Shown here: positions 19,879 through 28,965 of the stretch, one piece after another
Numbering within the stretch: the stretch's first letter is position 1
Layout of the letters: each line of letters opens with the position of its first letter
Translations under genes and position numbers: made by a program
Notes under the pieces: model-generated
The model's input: only the letters and a program-made list of their open reading frames with translations
What the model was told of the DNA's origin: nothing
Database searches by the model: none
Origin: Nocardiopsis sp. NRRL B-16309
GTDB lineage: Bacteria; Actinomycetota; Actinomycetes; Streptosporangiales; Streptosporangiaceae
Direction: 5' to 3'
NCBI RefSeq assembly: GCF_001279585.1
Contig: NZ_LGEC01000072.1
Span: 62,001 to 126,000, forward strand
DNA length: 64,000 nt

Positions 19879-20134
19879 ACGTACTAGGATGTTCAGTTTC
19901 TAGCACCGGGTTTCATGGGTGTCAACGACTCGTTTCCCCCTGAACGCCATCTACACCCCGGATCGTTACAGGGGCGGCGGCGCTTTCCCCGCGGAAAACC
20001 CGATGAATACGAGCCATCCGCGTCGATTCCTCACGTGAGCGTCACTGTGTGAAACTCTATGAACACACTGGGGTAATTGACGATCAGGTGACGACCCTCC
20101 CCGTCTCGGCGGGGGTCCTCTTGTCCTGATGGCA

Positions 20135-20148
20135 GGAAAGCGTTTACC
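20135..20148. promoter_or_regulatory. LacI-type operator abutting the oxidoreductase start
   Basis: GGAAAGCGTTTACC ends immediately before the ATG at 20149, and its GGAAAG half doubles as the ribosome-binding site. Bound repressor would block translation initiation as well as transcription. Same motif as at 19865, 24492 and 33194. Confidence 0.7.
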
Positions 20149-21468
20149 ATGTCGATTGTGAACGACACCACTCTACGCAGGTACGCCATCGTCGGAACCG
20201 GGTCGCGCGCCCGGATGTACACCTGGGCCCTCACGAGCACCCATCGTGACCAGGGAAGACTTGTCGCGTTGTGCGACACCAACAGCACGCGGATGGCCGT
20301 CCACAACCGCATCGTCACCGACGCCGGACTCGACCCGGTGCCCACCTACGCCGCCGAGGACTTCTCCCGCATGCTGCGGGAGGAGCGCGTGGACGAGGTC
20401 ATCGTGTGCACGGTCGACCGCACCCACGCCGACTACGTCGTGGCCGCCCTGGACGCCGGCGTCGACGCGATCACCGAGAAGCCCATGACCGCCGACCTGG
20501 ACGGCCTGCGCCGCATCAACGAGGCCCAGGCCCGCACCGGCCGCCGCGTCACGGTGGGCTTCAACTACCGCTACAACCCCGTCCACCGCCAGGTCCGCGA
20601 CCTGCTGGCCTCCGGAGCCATCGGCGAGATCGGCTCGGTCCACTTCGAGTGGCTGCTGGACCTGCGCCACGGCGCCGACTACTTCCGCCGCTGGCACCGC
20701 GACAAGTCCCAGTCCGGCGGTCTGCTCGTGCACAAGGCCAGCCACCACTTCGACCTCGTCAACTGGTGGATCGGCGCCGCCCCCACCCAGGTCTTCGCCC
20801 AGGGCGGGCTGTTCTTCTACGGGCCCGACAACGCCCGCCGCCACGGCCTGGGCGCCCAGTACGAGCGCGGCCACCAGGCCCCCGCCGCGCAGAGCGACCC
20901 CTTCGCCCTGCACATGAGCGACAGCCCCGACCTGACCGCGCTCTACCTGGAGGCCGAACACGAGGACGGCTACCGGCGCGACCTCAACGTCTTCGGGCCG
21001 GGTATCACCATCGAGGACGACATGTCGGTGCTGGTGGGCTACGACACCGGCGCGCGGCTGAGCTACCACCTGGTCGCCTACGCGCCCTGGGAGGGCTACC
21101 GCATCTCCTTCACCGGCAGCCGCGGCCGCCTGGAACTGGACATGACCGAGTTCGAGTACACCTCGCCCGAGCAGGACGAGAACACACCCGTGCGCGGCAT
21201 GCCCGCCCCCAAGGACCACTCCCAGGCCCGCCTGTGGCTGCGCCGCCACTGGCAGCCGCCCGAGGAGATCCCCGCCGCCGTCGGCGAGGGCCCCCACGGC
21301 GGAGGCGACCAGGTCATGCTCGACTCCCTGTTCTCCGGAGCCGACGACGGCGTCCGCCCCGACCACGCCGACGGCGGCAACGCCCTGCTCACCGGACTGG
21401 CCGCCAACGCCTCCATCGCCTCGGGCGCCCCCGTCACCGTCGCCGACCTGCTCAAGGACCAGGCATGA
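20149..21468 (+). CDS. Gfo/Idh/MocA-family oxidoreductase
   Basis: A 439-residue NAD(P)-dependent sugar oxidoreductase. The Rossmann fold begins RYAIVGTGSRARMYTWAL. The signature EKPMTADLDGLRRIN carries the Lys of the EKP motif, and FNYRYNPVHRQVRDLLASG and GGLLVHKASHHFDLVNWWIG give the catalytic His region. These enzymes oxidise or reduce hydroxyls of sugars, glycosides or inositols. The ATG directly follows the LacI-type operator. Its stop overlaps the start of a second family member (ATGA), so both belong to one operon. The long C-terminal extension after residue 330 is typical of the group beside DUF6807 genes. Confidence 0.9.
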   Translation: MSIVNDTTLRRYAIVGTGSRARMYTWALTSTHRDQGRLVALCDTNSTRMAVHNRIVTDAGLDPVPTYAAEDFSRMLREERVDEVIVCTVDRTHADYVVAALDAGVDAITEKPMTADLDGLRRINEAQARTGRRVTVGFNYRYNPVHRQVRDLLASGAIGEIGSVHFEWLLDLRHGADYFRRWHRDKSQSGGLLVHKASHHFDLVNWWIGAAPTQVFAQGGLFFYGPDNARRHGLGAQYERGHQAPAAQSDPFALHMSDSPDLTALYLEAEHEDGYRRDLNVFGPGITIEDDMSVLVGYDTGARLSYHLVAYAPWEGYRISFTGSRGRLELDMTEFEYTSPEQDENTPVRGMPAPKDHSQARLWLRRHWQPPEEIPAAVGEGPHGGGDQVMLDSLFSGADDGVRPDHADGGNALLTGLAANASIASGAPVTVADLLKDQA

Positions 21469-22634
21469 GCACCCCGGCCCCCGTGCCCGTCCTCCTGGTC
21501 GGACTGCACGGCCACGGCCGCCACCACCTGCGCGCCCTGCGCGCCCCGGTGGCGGCCGGGCTGGTCCGCCTGGCCGGCGTGTGCGACCAGCGCCCGCCCG
21601 AGCCCGGCGACGACCTGGAGGGGCACGGCCCCCTCCCCTTCCACGCCGACCTGGGCGAGGCCATCGACGCCACCGGCGCCGAGATCACCCTCCTGGTCAC
21701 CCCCATCCACACCCACCTGCCCCTGGCGCGCGTGGCCCTGGAGCACGGCTCCCACGTCCTGCTGGAGAAGCCCACCACCGCGACCCTGGCCGAGTTCGAG
21801 GAACTCACCGGGATCGCCGAGCGCTCGGGGCTGGCCTGCCAGATCGGCTTCCAGAGCCTGGGCTCCCAGGCGGTGGCCCAGGTGCGGCGGATGATCGCCG
21901 AGGGCACCGTCGGCCGGCTGCGCGGCATCGGCGGACAGGGCACCTGGGTGCGCACCTCCGCCTACTACGACCGCGCGCCCTGGGCCGGCCGCCGCCGCCT
22001 CGCGGGCCGCGACGTGGTCGACGGCGCCCTGACCAACCCCTTCGCGCACGCCGTCGCCACCGCCCTGGCCGTGGCCGACGCCGGGGAACAGGCGCCGCGC
22101 AGCGTGGAACTGGACCTGTTCCACGCCCATCCCATCGAGAGCGACGACACCTCCTGCCTGCGCCTGCGCACGGCGGAGGGCACCACGATCACGGTGGCCG
22201 TCACCCTGTGCGCCGCGCACAGCGAGCCCCCGCGCCTGATCGTGCACGGCGACCTGGGCCGGATCGACCTGGACTACACCCTGGACCGCGTCACCGTGCA
22301 CCGCCCGGGCCGGGCACCGGAGACCACCACCCACTCCCGCACCCCGCTGCTGGAGAACCTGGTCGACCACCTGCGCACGGGAGCGCCGCTGCTCGTGCCG
22401 CCCGCCGCCACCCGTGCGTTCATGCACGTCCTGGAGGCGGTCCGCACCGCCCCGGACCCGGCCCCGCTGCCCGGCGACCACGTGGAGGTGACCCGCACCC
22501 CTGAGGGCACCCGCCGGATCATCGACGGCATCGACGCCCTCGTCCACCGCAGCTCCCAGACCCTGTCCCTGTTCAGCGAACTCGAGCCCGCCCGCTACCC
22601 CGCCCAACGGTCGGAGCCGGCCGCCGGGTCCTGA
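21465..22634 (+). CDS. Gfo/Idh/MocA-family oxidoreductase, second
   Basis: A 389-residue protein coupled to the previous gene by an ATGA overlap. The N-terminal Rossmann segment VPVLLVGLHGHGRHHLRALR lacks the classic GxGxxG order, which is unusual, but the EKPTTATLAEFEELTGIAER signature is intact. The catalytic region reads DVVDGALTNPFAHAVATALA, with His in a position like that of the sister enzymes. The substrate is unknown, and the pairing of two divergent family members suggests two steps, or a heteromer, in glycoside oxidation. Confidence 0.85.
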   Translation: MSTPAPVPVLLVGLHGHGRHHLRALRAPVAAGLVRLAGVCDQRPPEPGDDLEGHGPLPFHADLGEAIDATGAEITLLVTPIHTHLPLARVALEHGSHVLLEKPTTATLAEFEELTGIAERSGLACQIGFQSLGSQAVAQVRRMIAEGTVGRLRGIGGQGTWVRTSAYYDRAPWAGRRRLAGRDVVDGALTNPFAHAVATALAVADAGEQAPRSVELDLFHAHPIESDDTSCLRLRTAEGTTITVAVTLCAAHSEPPRLIVHGDLGRIDLDYTLDRVTVHRPGRAPETTTHSRTPLLENLVDHLRTGAPLLVPPAATRAFMHVLEAVRTAPDPAPLPGDHVEVTRTPEGTRRIIDGIDALVHRSSQTLSLFSELEPARYPAQRSEPAAGS

Positions 22635-22665
22635 ACCCGCGGCCACCCGGAGGAACCACAGCCCC

Positions 22666-23511
22666 ATGAGCACCGTCGACCTCGTACTCGGCAGCACCGT
22701 CCTGGCCAGCCGCCAGGACGGCACCGACATCGAACCCGTCCTGTCCCCCCGCCCCTACCTGCACCCGGTCCGCACCAAGTCCGGCACCGTGGTCACCGAG
22801 GAGCGCCCCGCCGACCACCTGCACCACTTCGGTGTGAGCGTGGCCGTGCCCGACGTGTCCGGCACCAGCTTCTGGGGCGGGCGCACCTTCACCCCCGACC
22901 GCGGGTCGGTCCTGCTCGACAACCACGGCCGACAGGAACACGTGTCGTGGACGGCCCGCGAGGACGACCACCACGTCGAGGTCCTGTCCTGGACCGACCC
23001 CGGGGGCGCCGAACTGCTGCGCGAGGAGCGCACCACACGCGCGCGCGACCTGGACGGGCACACCTGGGTGCTGGAGGTGTCGGTGCGCCTGCGCAACACC
23101 TCCGGCCGCGACCTGAGCGTGGGCAGCCCCGCCACCAACGGCCGCCCCGGCGCCGGATACGGCGGCCTGTTCTGGCGCGCGCCCCACGCGCCGGCCCCGC
23201 CCGTGTGCACCGGACCCGACGGACTGGAGGGAGAACAGGCCCTGCACGGGTCCCGCGCACCGTGGCTCGCCCTGTCCGGGACCGCCGACGGAGCACCCTG
23301 GACCCTCCTCTTCCTCCAGACGGGCCCCGACACCGACCCCTGGTTCCTGCGGGCGCGGGAGTACCCCGGTGTCGGCCCCGCCCTGGCCTGGGACACCCGG
23401 CTGCCCCTGCCCGCGGGCGCCGAACTGCGCCGCGGCCTGCGGACCGCCGTCCACGACGGCCACGCCGCCGACCCCGCCGCCCTGGCCGCGGCCGCCCGCT
23501 CCCTGGCCTGA
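22666..23511 (+). CDS. DUF6807 (PmoA-like) family protein
   Basis: A 281-residue protein of the DUF6807 family, often called PmoA family though unrelated to methane monooxygenase activity. Seen are SPRPYLHPVRTKSGTVVTEE, the conserved DHLHHFGVSVAV and FWGGRTFTP, and late WFLRAREYPGVGPAL. The family recurs in Gfo/Idh/MocA sugar clusters, and the His-rich motif suggests a metal or sugar site. It lies 31 bp after the second oxidoreductase, with GGAGGAACC before the ATG. Confidence 0.82.
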   Translation: MSTVDLVLGSTVLASRQDGTDIEPVLSPRPYLHPVRTKSGTVVTEERPADHLHHFGVSVAVPDVSGTSFWGGRTFTPDRGSVLLDNHGRQEHVSWTAREDDHHVEVLSWTDPGGAELLREERTTRARDLDGHTWVLEVSVRLRNTSGRDLSVGSPATNGRPGAGYGGLFWRAPHAPAPPVCTGPDGLEGEQALHGSRAPWLALSGTADGAPWTLLFLQTGPDTDPWFLRAREYPGVGPALAWDTRLPLPAGAELRRGLRTAVHDGHAADPAALAAAARSLA

Positions 23512-23560
23512 GCACCGCAGGACGCCCACCACATCCACCAGCACCAGAAGGACGACTCCT

Positions 23561-24463
23561 ATGCGCGTTCTCGTCACCGGCGGCTCGGGAAGGCTCGGCC
23601 GCAGTGTCGTGGCCACCCTCACCGAGCGCGGCCACACCGTCACCTCCGTGGACACCGCCCCGCCGCCGCCCGGCACCGAGGTGATGACCGCGGACCTGCT
23701 CGTGGCGGCCGAACGAGAGGACGTCTTCGCCCGCGCCCGTCCCGAGGCCGTCGTCCACCTGGCCGGTATCGCCGTCCCCTTCGCCAGCCCCGACCTGGAC
23801 ACCCTCAGCGTCAACGCCCGGCTGGCCTGGGCGGTGCTCTCCTCAGCCGAGGCCCACGGCGCCCGCTCGGCGGTGGCCGCCTCCAGCCCGACGGTCTACG
23901 GGTACAACACCCCCTCGTGGCGGCCCGACTACCTGCCCCTGGACGAGGAGCACCCGGTCAGGCCCTGGCACGCCTACGGGCTGAGCAAGGCCTTCATCGA
24001 GCAGACCGTGGCGGCCCTGGCCCGTACCGCCCAGGCCTGCACGATGACGTGCCTGCGCCCCGGCTACGTCGTGGCACCGGAGGAGTGGGAGGGCGCGGTC
24101 ACCCAGCAGGGCCACACCATCGCCGAGCGCCTGGCCGACCCCGCCCTGGCGGCCGCCTCCCTGTTCAACTACGTCGACGCCCGCGACGCCGGGGAGCTGT
24201 TCGCGCTGGTGATCGAGAACCCCGACCGGGTCACCGGCGGCCAGGTGTTCAACGCCATGGCCGCCGACCCCCTGGCCCCGGGCCCGGTGGACGCCCTGCT
24301 GCCGAAGTACCACCCCGCCACGGCCGAGCACGCCGCCGCGCTGGCCGGCGGCGGGGCCGTCTTCAGCTCGCGGGCCGCCCGCGAGGCACTGGGGTGGAAC
24401 CCCTCCCGCACCTGGCGCGAGCAGGTGCCCGCCCACGTCCTGGACGCACTCGAACGCCGCTGA
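23561..24463 (+). CDS. NAD-dependent epimerase/dehydratase, uronate-dehydrogenase-like
   Basis: A 300-residue extended SDR. Seen are the cofactor motif VTGGSGRLGRSVV, the catalytic Tyr-Lys pair in WHAYGLSKAFIEQTVA, the Ser region AASSPTVYGYN and FNYVDARDAGELFAL. Its size and the lack of a nucleotide-sugar tail recall uronate dehydrogenase, which oxidises galacturonate or glucuronate to aldarolactone. That would fit the KdgD-like and enolase-superfamily genes of the second operon. The assignment beyond SDR is inference. AGAAGGACG precedes the ATG. Confidence 0.85.
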   Translation: MRVLVTGGSGRLGRSVVATLTERGHTVTSVDTAPPPPGTEVMTADLLVAAEREDVFARARPEAVVHLAGIAVPFASPDLDTLSVNARLAWAVLSSAEAHGARSAVAASSPTVYGYNTPSWRPDYLPLDEEHPVRPWHAYGLSKAFIEQTVAALARTAQACTMTCLRPGYVVAPEEWEGAVTQQGHTIAERLADPALAAASLFNYVDARDAGELFALVIENPDRVTGGQVFNAMAADPLAPGPVDALLPKYHPATAEHAAALAGGGAVFSSRAAREALGWNPSRTWREQVPAHVLDALERR

Positions 24464-24491
24464 CCGCGCGCACGCTCCGCTACGCTAGAGA

Positions 24492-24505
24492 GGAAAGAGT
24501 TTTCC
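24492..24505. promoter_or_regulatory. LacI-type operator before the regulator gene
   Basis: GGAAAGAGTTTTCC, a variant of the shared palindrome with a degenerate centre, lies one base before the possible GTG start of the LacI gene. It implies autoregulation. Confidence 0.6.
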
Positions 24506-24506
24506 A

Positions 24507-25568
24507 GTGGCGCGCAGCAGGAGAGGAAGCGGCGTGAACTCCGGTTACGTGACGTTGGAGCAGGTCGCCGAACACGCCGGGGTGTCCCTGGCCACGGCTT
24601 CGAGGGTCATCAACGGCAGTACCCGCCAGGTGAGCCAGAAGCTCCGGGACAAGGTGACGGCCAGCGCCCAGGAACTGGGCTACCTGGCCAACGCCTCCGC
24701 CCAGACGCTGGCCCGCAACAGCAGTTCGCTGGTCGGGCTGATCGTCCACGACATCGCCGACCCCTACTTCTCCTCGATCGCGGCCGGCGTCACCCGGCAG
24801 ACCGAGGCGCAGGGACTGGTCCTGGTCCTGGGCACCACCAGCCACGCCCCGCAGAACGAGGGCCGCATCCTGGCCACCCTGCGCGCCCACCGGGCGCGCG
24901 CGGTGGTGCTGGTGGGTTCGCGCTCCACCGACGAGGAGAGCAACCGGCGCCTGGCCGAGGAGATCACCATGTTCCGCCGCCAGGGCGGCCGGGTGGCGTG
25001 CGTGTCCCAGGAGGGCCTGCCCGCCGACACCGTCACCCCCGACAACCACACCGGGTCGGCCGACCTGGCACGGCACCTCATCGCCCAGGGCCACCGGGAG
25101 TTCGCGATCCTGGCCGGGCCCACCGACCTGCAGACCGCCCGCGAGCGGTTGGACGGGTTCCACTCCGCGCTCTCGGGCGCCGGGCTGGAACTGGCCCACC
25201 ACAACGTGGTGCACGGGGCCTTCACCCGGGACGGCGGTTATGAGTCCACCCGCAGGCTGATGGCGGTGGGCACCGACGCCACCTGCCTGTTCGCGGTCAA
25301 CGACGTCATGGCCACCGGCGCGATGGCGGCCCTGCGCGACCTGGGCATGCGGGTGCCCCAGGATCTGTCGGTGGCCGGGTTCGACGACATCCCCACCCTG
25401 CGCGACCTGACCCCGGCCCTGACCACCGTCCGCCTGCCCCTGGAGGAGATGGGCGAGATGGCCGCGCAGCTGGCGCTGGACGGCGAGCCCGCCGAACAGC
25501 CGCGCGTGGTGACGGTCAAGGGCGAGGTCGTCGAGCGCGAGAGCACGGGCCCGGCCAAGACCGGCTGA
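24507..25568 (+). CDS. LacI-family repressor of the sugar catabolic region
   Basis: Up to 353 residues. Helix-turn-helix VTLEQVAEHAGVSLATASRV followed by the hinge helix ASAQTLARNSSSLVGLIVHD, then a periplasmic-binding-protein fold ending FAVNDVMATGAMAALRDLG and VAGFDDIPTLRDLTPALTTV. The GTG at 24507 follows the operator; an alternative GTG at 24534 has the better ribosome site (GGAGAGG, 8-9 bp away). It closes the operon-like run from 20149. The shared palindrome before four transcription units makes it the likely local repressor, with its inducer probably a sugar acid or ketosugar (inference). Confidence 0.9.
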   Translation: MARSRRGSGVNSGYVTLEQVAEHAGVSLATASRVINGSTRQVSQKLRDKVTASAQELGYLANASAQTLARNSSSLVGLIVHDIADPYFSSIAAGVTRQTEAQGLVLVLGTTSHAPQNEGRILATLRAHRARAVVLVGSRSTDEESNRRLAEEITMFRRQGGRVACVSQEGLPADTVTPDNHTGSADLARHLIAQGHREFAILAGPTDLQTARERLDGFHSALSGAGLELAHHNVVHGAFTRDGGYESTRRLMAVGTDATCLFAVNDVMATGAMAALRDLGMRVPQDLSVAGFDDIPTLRDLTPALTTVRLPLEEMGEMAAQLALDGEPAEQPRVVTVKGEVVERESTGPAKTG

Positions 25569-25580
25569 TCCCGACCAGGC

Positions 25581-26006
25581 TCACGGCCCCTGGTGCGTGC
25601 GCGCGCCCGGGGCCGTGCCGTGTCCGGACTGCGCCCGGCGCGGGCGCCCGTCCCGGCATCGGGCGCGCACCACCGCGGCGCCCGCCCATGAGAGCGCGAT
25701 GACCCCCGCGATCACCAGGCGCGAGGTCAGCAGGTGCTCCGGCGGATAGAGGGTCCCGGTGATGTGGAAGTCGATGAAGCCCGACTCCATCACCGTGCGC
25801 CCGGTCGCCGCCCGCGACCAGTTCTCGACCTCGGTCAGCACGCACGGCCAGTCGACGATGACGATGCCCAGCGCGTAGGCGGCGGTGCCCACGTGCGGCC
25901 ACAGCGCACGCGGCCACCGCCAGGCCAGGAAGCCCCCGAGGACGACGTAGCCGAAGAACGCGAAGTGCAGGACCATCGCCGTGTGGCCGATGAGGAGGTG
26001 GGTCAT
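25581..26006 (-). CDS. DUF2784 membrane protein
   Basis: A 141-residue integral membrane protein with about four helices. MVLHFAFFGYVVLGGFLAWR, the CVLTEVENW motif and the GFIDFHITGTLYPPEH loop are characteristic of DUF2784. The C-terminal 25 residues are basic. Function unknown. It stands alone between two unrelated genes. Confidence 0.8.
   Translation of the reverse strand: MTHLLIGHTAMVLHFAFFGYVVLGGFLAWRWPRALWPHVGTAAYALGIVIVDWPCVLTEVENWSRAATGRTVMESGFIDFHITGTLYPPEHLLTSRLVIAGVIALSWAGAAVVRARCRDGRPRRAQSGHGTAPGARTHQGP
25582..25617. terminator. Terminator hairpin between convergent lacI and DUF2784 genes
   Basis: Perfect 9-bp stem CACGGCCCC / GGGGCCGTG. It overlaps the last codons of the DUF2784 gene on the other strand. 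Confidence 0.6.
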
Positions 26007-26077
26007 GCCCCGAACCTAGGCTCCGCGCCCTGGCCGCACATGCGCACGGCGACCCAGAAGCCGCTGAGTACCCGTAC

Positions 26078-27178
26078 TCAGTCGACCCGGGCCCCCTCCT
26101 CGGCGAGGGTGCGGAAGAAGTCCCGCACGTCCCCGGCGAGCAGGCCGGGCACCTCCATCGCGGCGAAGTGGCCGCCGCGCTCGAACTCCGACCAGTGCCG
26201 GATGTCGTAGAGCCGCTCGGCCAGGGGACGCACCGCCTGGGTGATGTCGTGCGCGAACACGGCGACGCCGAGCGGTACCGGGCAGGGCTCGGTGCGCCGG
26301 GGGGCGTCGTGGTGCAGCCGTGCGGAGGAGGCCGCGGTGGCGGTCAGCCAGTACAGCGCGACGTCGGTGAGGATCCGCTCGTCGTCGACCGGCGTGCGCG
26401 GGTCGGTCCACTGGGCGAAGCGCTCGGCGATCCAGGCCAGCTGGCCGACCGGCGAGTCCGTCAGCGCGTAGCCGATGGTCTGCGGGGTGGCGGCCTGCAG
26501 CGCCTGGTAGGGCGGCCGGTTGGCCATCAGGTGCCTGACCCTGTCCAGCCGGGCCTGGTCGGTCTCGGTCAGGGCGACGCCGGCGTCCGGGTCGGGCCGG
26601 GTCGGCAGGTAGTTGACGTGCACGCCCACGACCCGCTCGGGCGCCACCGCGCCGAGCGCCGTGGACACGCCCGAGCCGAAGTCGCCGCCTTGGGCGCCGT
26701 AGCGCTCGTAGCCGAGCCGGTCCATCAGTTCGGCCCAGGCCCGCGCGATGCGGACGATGTCCCAGCCGCGCTCGTGTGTGGGTCCGGAGAACCCGAAGCC
26801 GGGCAGGGAGGGGATCACGAGGTGGAAGTCGCGCGAGAGCGGCTCGATGACGTCGAGGAACTCCAGGAACGAGCCGGGCCAGCCGTGGGTGAGCACCAGC
26901 GCGAGCGCGTCCGGGTTCGGGGAGCGCACGTGGACGAAGTGGATGTTCTGTCCGTCGATCTCGGTGGTGAAGTGCGGCAGCGCGTTGAGCCGGGCCTCGT
27001 GGGCGCGCCAGTCGTAGCGGGTGCGCCAGTGCTCGGCCAGCTCCTTGAGTCTGGCCAGCGGGAAGCCGTAGTCCCACCCGGCGCCCGCCACCTCGTTGGG
27101 CCAGCGGGTGCGGGAGAGGCGGTCGGCCAGGTCGTCGAGGTCGGCCTGGGGGACGGCGATGCGGAACGGCGTGGTCAT
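26078..27178 (-). CDS. Epoxide hydrolase with EHN domain
   Basis: A 366-residue microsomal-type epoxide hydrolase. The N-terminal EHN domain reads VPQADLDDLADRLSRTRWPN. The alpha/beta-hydrolase core has THGWPGSFLEFLDVI, PSLPGFGFSG and the nucleophile elbow QGGDFGSG with Asp nucleophile. The catalytic His lies in ERGGHFAAMEVP. It diverges from a MarR gene, and two CGTT-containing dyads in between suggest it is the repressed target. It should convert an epoxide to a diol in the cytosol. Confidence 0.9.
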   Translation of the reverse strand: MTTPFRIAVPQADLDDLADRLSRTRWPNEVAGAGWDYGFPLARLKELAEHWRTRYDWRAHEARLNALPHFTTEIDGQNIHFVHVRSPNPDALALVLTHGWPGSFLEFLDVIEPLSRDFHLVIPSLPGFGFSGPTHERGWDIVRIARAWAELMDRLGYERYGAQGGDFGSGVSTALGAVAPERVVGVHVNYLPTRPDPDAGVALTETDQARLDRVRHLMANRPPYQALQAATPQTIGYALTDSPVGQLAWIAERFAQWTDPRTPVDDERILTDVALYWLTATAASSARLHHDAPRRTEPCPVPLGVAVFAHDITQAVRPLAERLYDIRHWSEFERGGHFAAMEVPGLLAGDVRDFFRTLAEEGARVD

Positions 27179-27227
27179 GGTCCCAACTCCCGGAGTTCGT
27201 TTGGAGCCTGAATGTTCGTGTCACTAA

Positions 27228-27271
27228 CGTTTACCGAGCAAACGATAACACGACCGTTGGGCGCCCCAACG
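27228..27271. promoter_or_regulatory. MarR-type operators in divergent promoter
   Basis: Two inverted repeats lie side by side: CGTTT-N7-AAACG (27228-27244) and CGTTGGG-CGC-CCCAACG (27255-27271). Both stand between the epoxide hydrolase and marR genes and are likely binding sites of the MarR protein. Confidence 0.6.
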
Positions 27272-27290
27272 ATTCGCTAGACTCCCACCC

Positions 27291-27776
27291 ATGCAGAACC
27301 CGCCGCAGACACCGCCCGAGCACCCCGCCGCCCGATGGGAGCGCACCCCCAGCTGGCTGCTCAACCAGACCGCCCACCACGCACAGCGCCTGGTGGCCGA
27401 CGGGTTCTCCTCCCTGAACGCACGCGGCTACCACTACCGCCTGCTCGCCACGCTGCACGACTCCGGACCGGCCAGCCAGGCCGAACTGGGCCGCCGCAGC
27501 GGCATCCACGTCAGCGACATGGTCGCCACGGTCAACGAACTCACCGAGGCCGCCCTCGTCGAGCGCACCCCCGACCCCGCCGACCGGCGGCGCAACATCA
27601 TCTCCCTGACCACCGAGGGCCAACACCGGCTGCGACGGCTCGAAGAGCAACTGGCCGCGACCCAGGACACCCTCCTGGCCCCCCTCTCCCCCGACGAACG
27701 CGCCCACCTGACCGACCTGCTCGCCACCGTCCTGGACCACCACGAACAGCACACCCGCACCCGCCCGCCCCACTGA
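27291..27776 (+). CDS. MarR-family regulator
   Basis: A 161-residue winged-helix repressor. QAELGRRSGIHVSDMVATVN is the recognition region and DPADRRRNIISLTTEGQHRL the wing with the conserved Asp-Arg. The protein is acidic at the C-terminus with a His-rich tail. It likely controls the divergent epoxide hydrolase and itself. Confidence 0.9.
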   Translation: MQNPPQTPPEHPAARWERTPSWLLNQTAHHAQRLVADGFSSLNARGYHYRLLATLHDSGPASQAELGRRSGIHVSDMVATVNELTEAALVERTPDPADRRRNIISLTTEGQHRLRRLEEQLAATQDTLLAPLSPDERAHLTDLLATVLDHHEQHTRTRPPH

Positions 27777-27822
27777 CCGGCCCCACCCCGGTACGGCAAC
27801 CAAGCACCCCGCCCCACGGAAA

Positions 27823-27851
27823 CGGGGCGCCCCCACCAGGAGGACGCCCCG
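27823..27851. terminator. Hairpin between convergent marR and enolase-superfamily genes
   Basis: Stem CGGGGCG / CGCCCCG around a 15-nt loop, between two convergent genes. Confidence 0.5.
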
Positions 27852-27874
27852 CACCACCGGCCGCACCACCAGTG

Positions 27875-28963
27875 CTAGGGGAAGTGGTCGGCGACCGGCG
27901 TGAGCGTGTCGGCGAACACCAGGCCGTGGCCGGGCCCGGTGTCGGCCCGCACCCGCCCCCGGTCGAACTCCACCCCGCTGGGGCGGGCCAACGCACCCAG
28001 CTCGGCGAAGGACGCGCGATCGATCTCCTCGACCATCGCCACCCGGGGCAGGCACAGCGCCAACTGACCCGACAGCTCCGGCAACAGGTGCGGAGCCACC
28101 GGCACGCCCCGGCGCGCCATCGACTCCGCGATCCGCAGGAACGGCGTGATCCCCCCGACCCGCACCACGTTGGGCTGGGCCACGTCCACCACCCCCAGCT
28201 CCACCGCCCGCTCGAACTCCTGGACCGTACGCAGGTTCTCACCGATCGCGAACGGCACCCCCGTACGCTCACGCAGCCGCGCGTGCGCCTCCAGATCCTG
28301 GGCCGGCAACGGCTCCTCGACGAAGAACGGATCGAAGTCCGCCAGCGCGCCCAGCGCCCGCGCCGCCCCCGGCACGTCCCAGCGCTGGTTGGCGTCCACC
28401 ATCAACACGCCCTCGGGCCCCACCAGCTCCCGCACCGCGCCCACGCGCTCCACGTCACGCGACAGCTCCGCAGAACCCACCTTGATCTTGACCGCGGTGT
28501 GCCCGGCACCCACCCACCGGCGCACCTGGTCCTCCAGGTCCGCCAGCGGATAGTCCAGGTTCACCCCGCTGCCGTAGGCGGACACCGACTCGCGCCGGCG
28601 CCCCACCGCCTCGACCAGGCTCTCCCCCGCCGCGCGGGCCCGCAGGTCCCACAGGGCGATGTCGATCCCCGCCGCCGCCATCAGCGTCAGACCGCTCGTG
28701 CCCGCCTCCCGCAGGTGCCAGCACAGCTCGTCCCACAGCGCCGGATGGGCCTCGCGGCCCACCAGTGCCGCCGGACAGTCGTCGTTGACCAGCGCCTCCA
28801 CCGCACGCGCACCGATCAGCGGCGTCCAGGCGAAACCCGTCCCCACCTGCCCGGTGTCGGTGTGCACCCGCACCACGACCAGGTCGTTGCGGTCCACACC
28901 CCCGTCCCAGGCACGGTGCAGCGGCAGCCGGTAGGCGCGGGCACCCACCCCGCTCACACGCAC
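27875..28963 (-). CDS. Enolase-superfamily dehydratase/cycloisomerase (mandelate racemase subgroup)
   Basis: A 362-residue enzyme with an N-terminal capping domain and a TIM barrel. Seen are the acid/base KxK motif in AVKIKVGSAELSRDVER, metal ligands in MVDANQRWD, FVEEPLP and FAIGEN, and the His of VAPHLLPELS. This set matches the mandelate racemase subgroup acting on sugar acids, such as aldarate dehydratases or galactarolactone cycloisomerase. The GTG start is preceded by AAGGAGG inside the end of the KdgD-like gene (2-bp gap). The product would feed KdgD. The exact substrate is undetermined. Confidence 0.88.
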   Translation of the reverse strand: MRVSGVGARAYRLPLHRAWDGGVDRNDLVVVRVHTDTGQVGTGFAWTPLIGARAVEALVNDDCPAALVGREAHPALWDELCWHLREAGTSGLTLMAAAGIDIALWDLRARAAGESLVEAVGRRRESVSAYGSGVNLDYPLADLEDQVRRWVGAGHTAVKIKVGSAELSRDVERVGAVRELVGPEGVLMVDANQRWDVPGAARALGALADFDPFFVEEPLPAQDLEAHARLRERTGVPFAIGENLRTVQEFERAVELGVVDVAQPNVVRVGGITPFLRIAESMARRGVPVAPHLLPELSGQLALCLPRVAMVEEIDRASFAELGALARPSGVEFDRGRVRADTGPGHGLVFADTLTPVADHFP

Positions 28964-28965
28964 GC

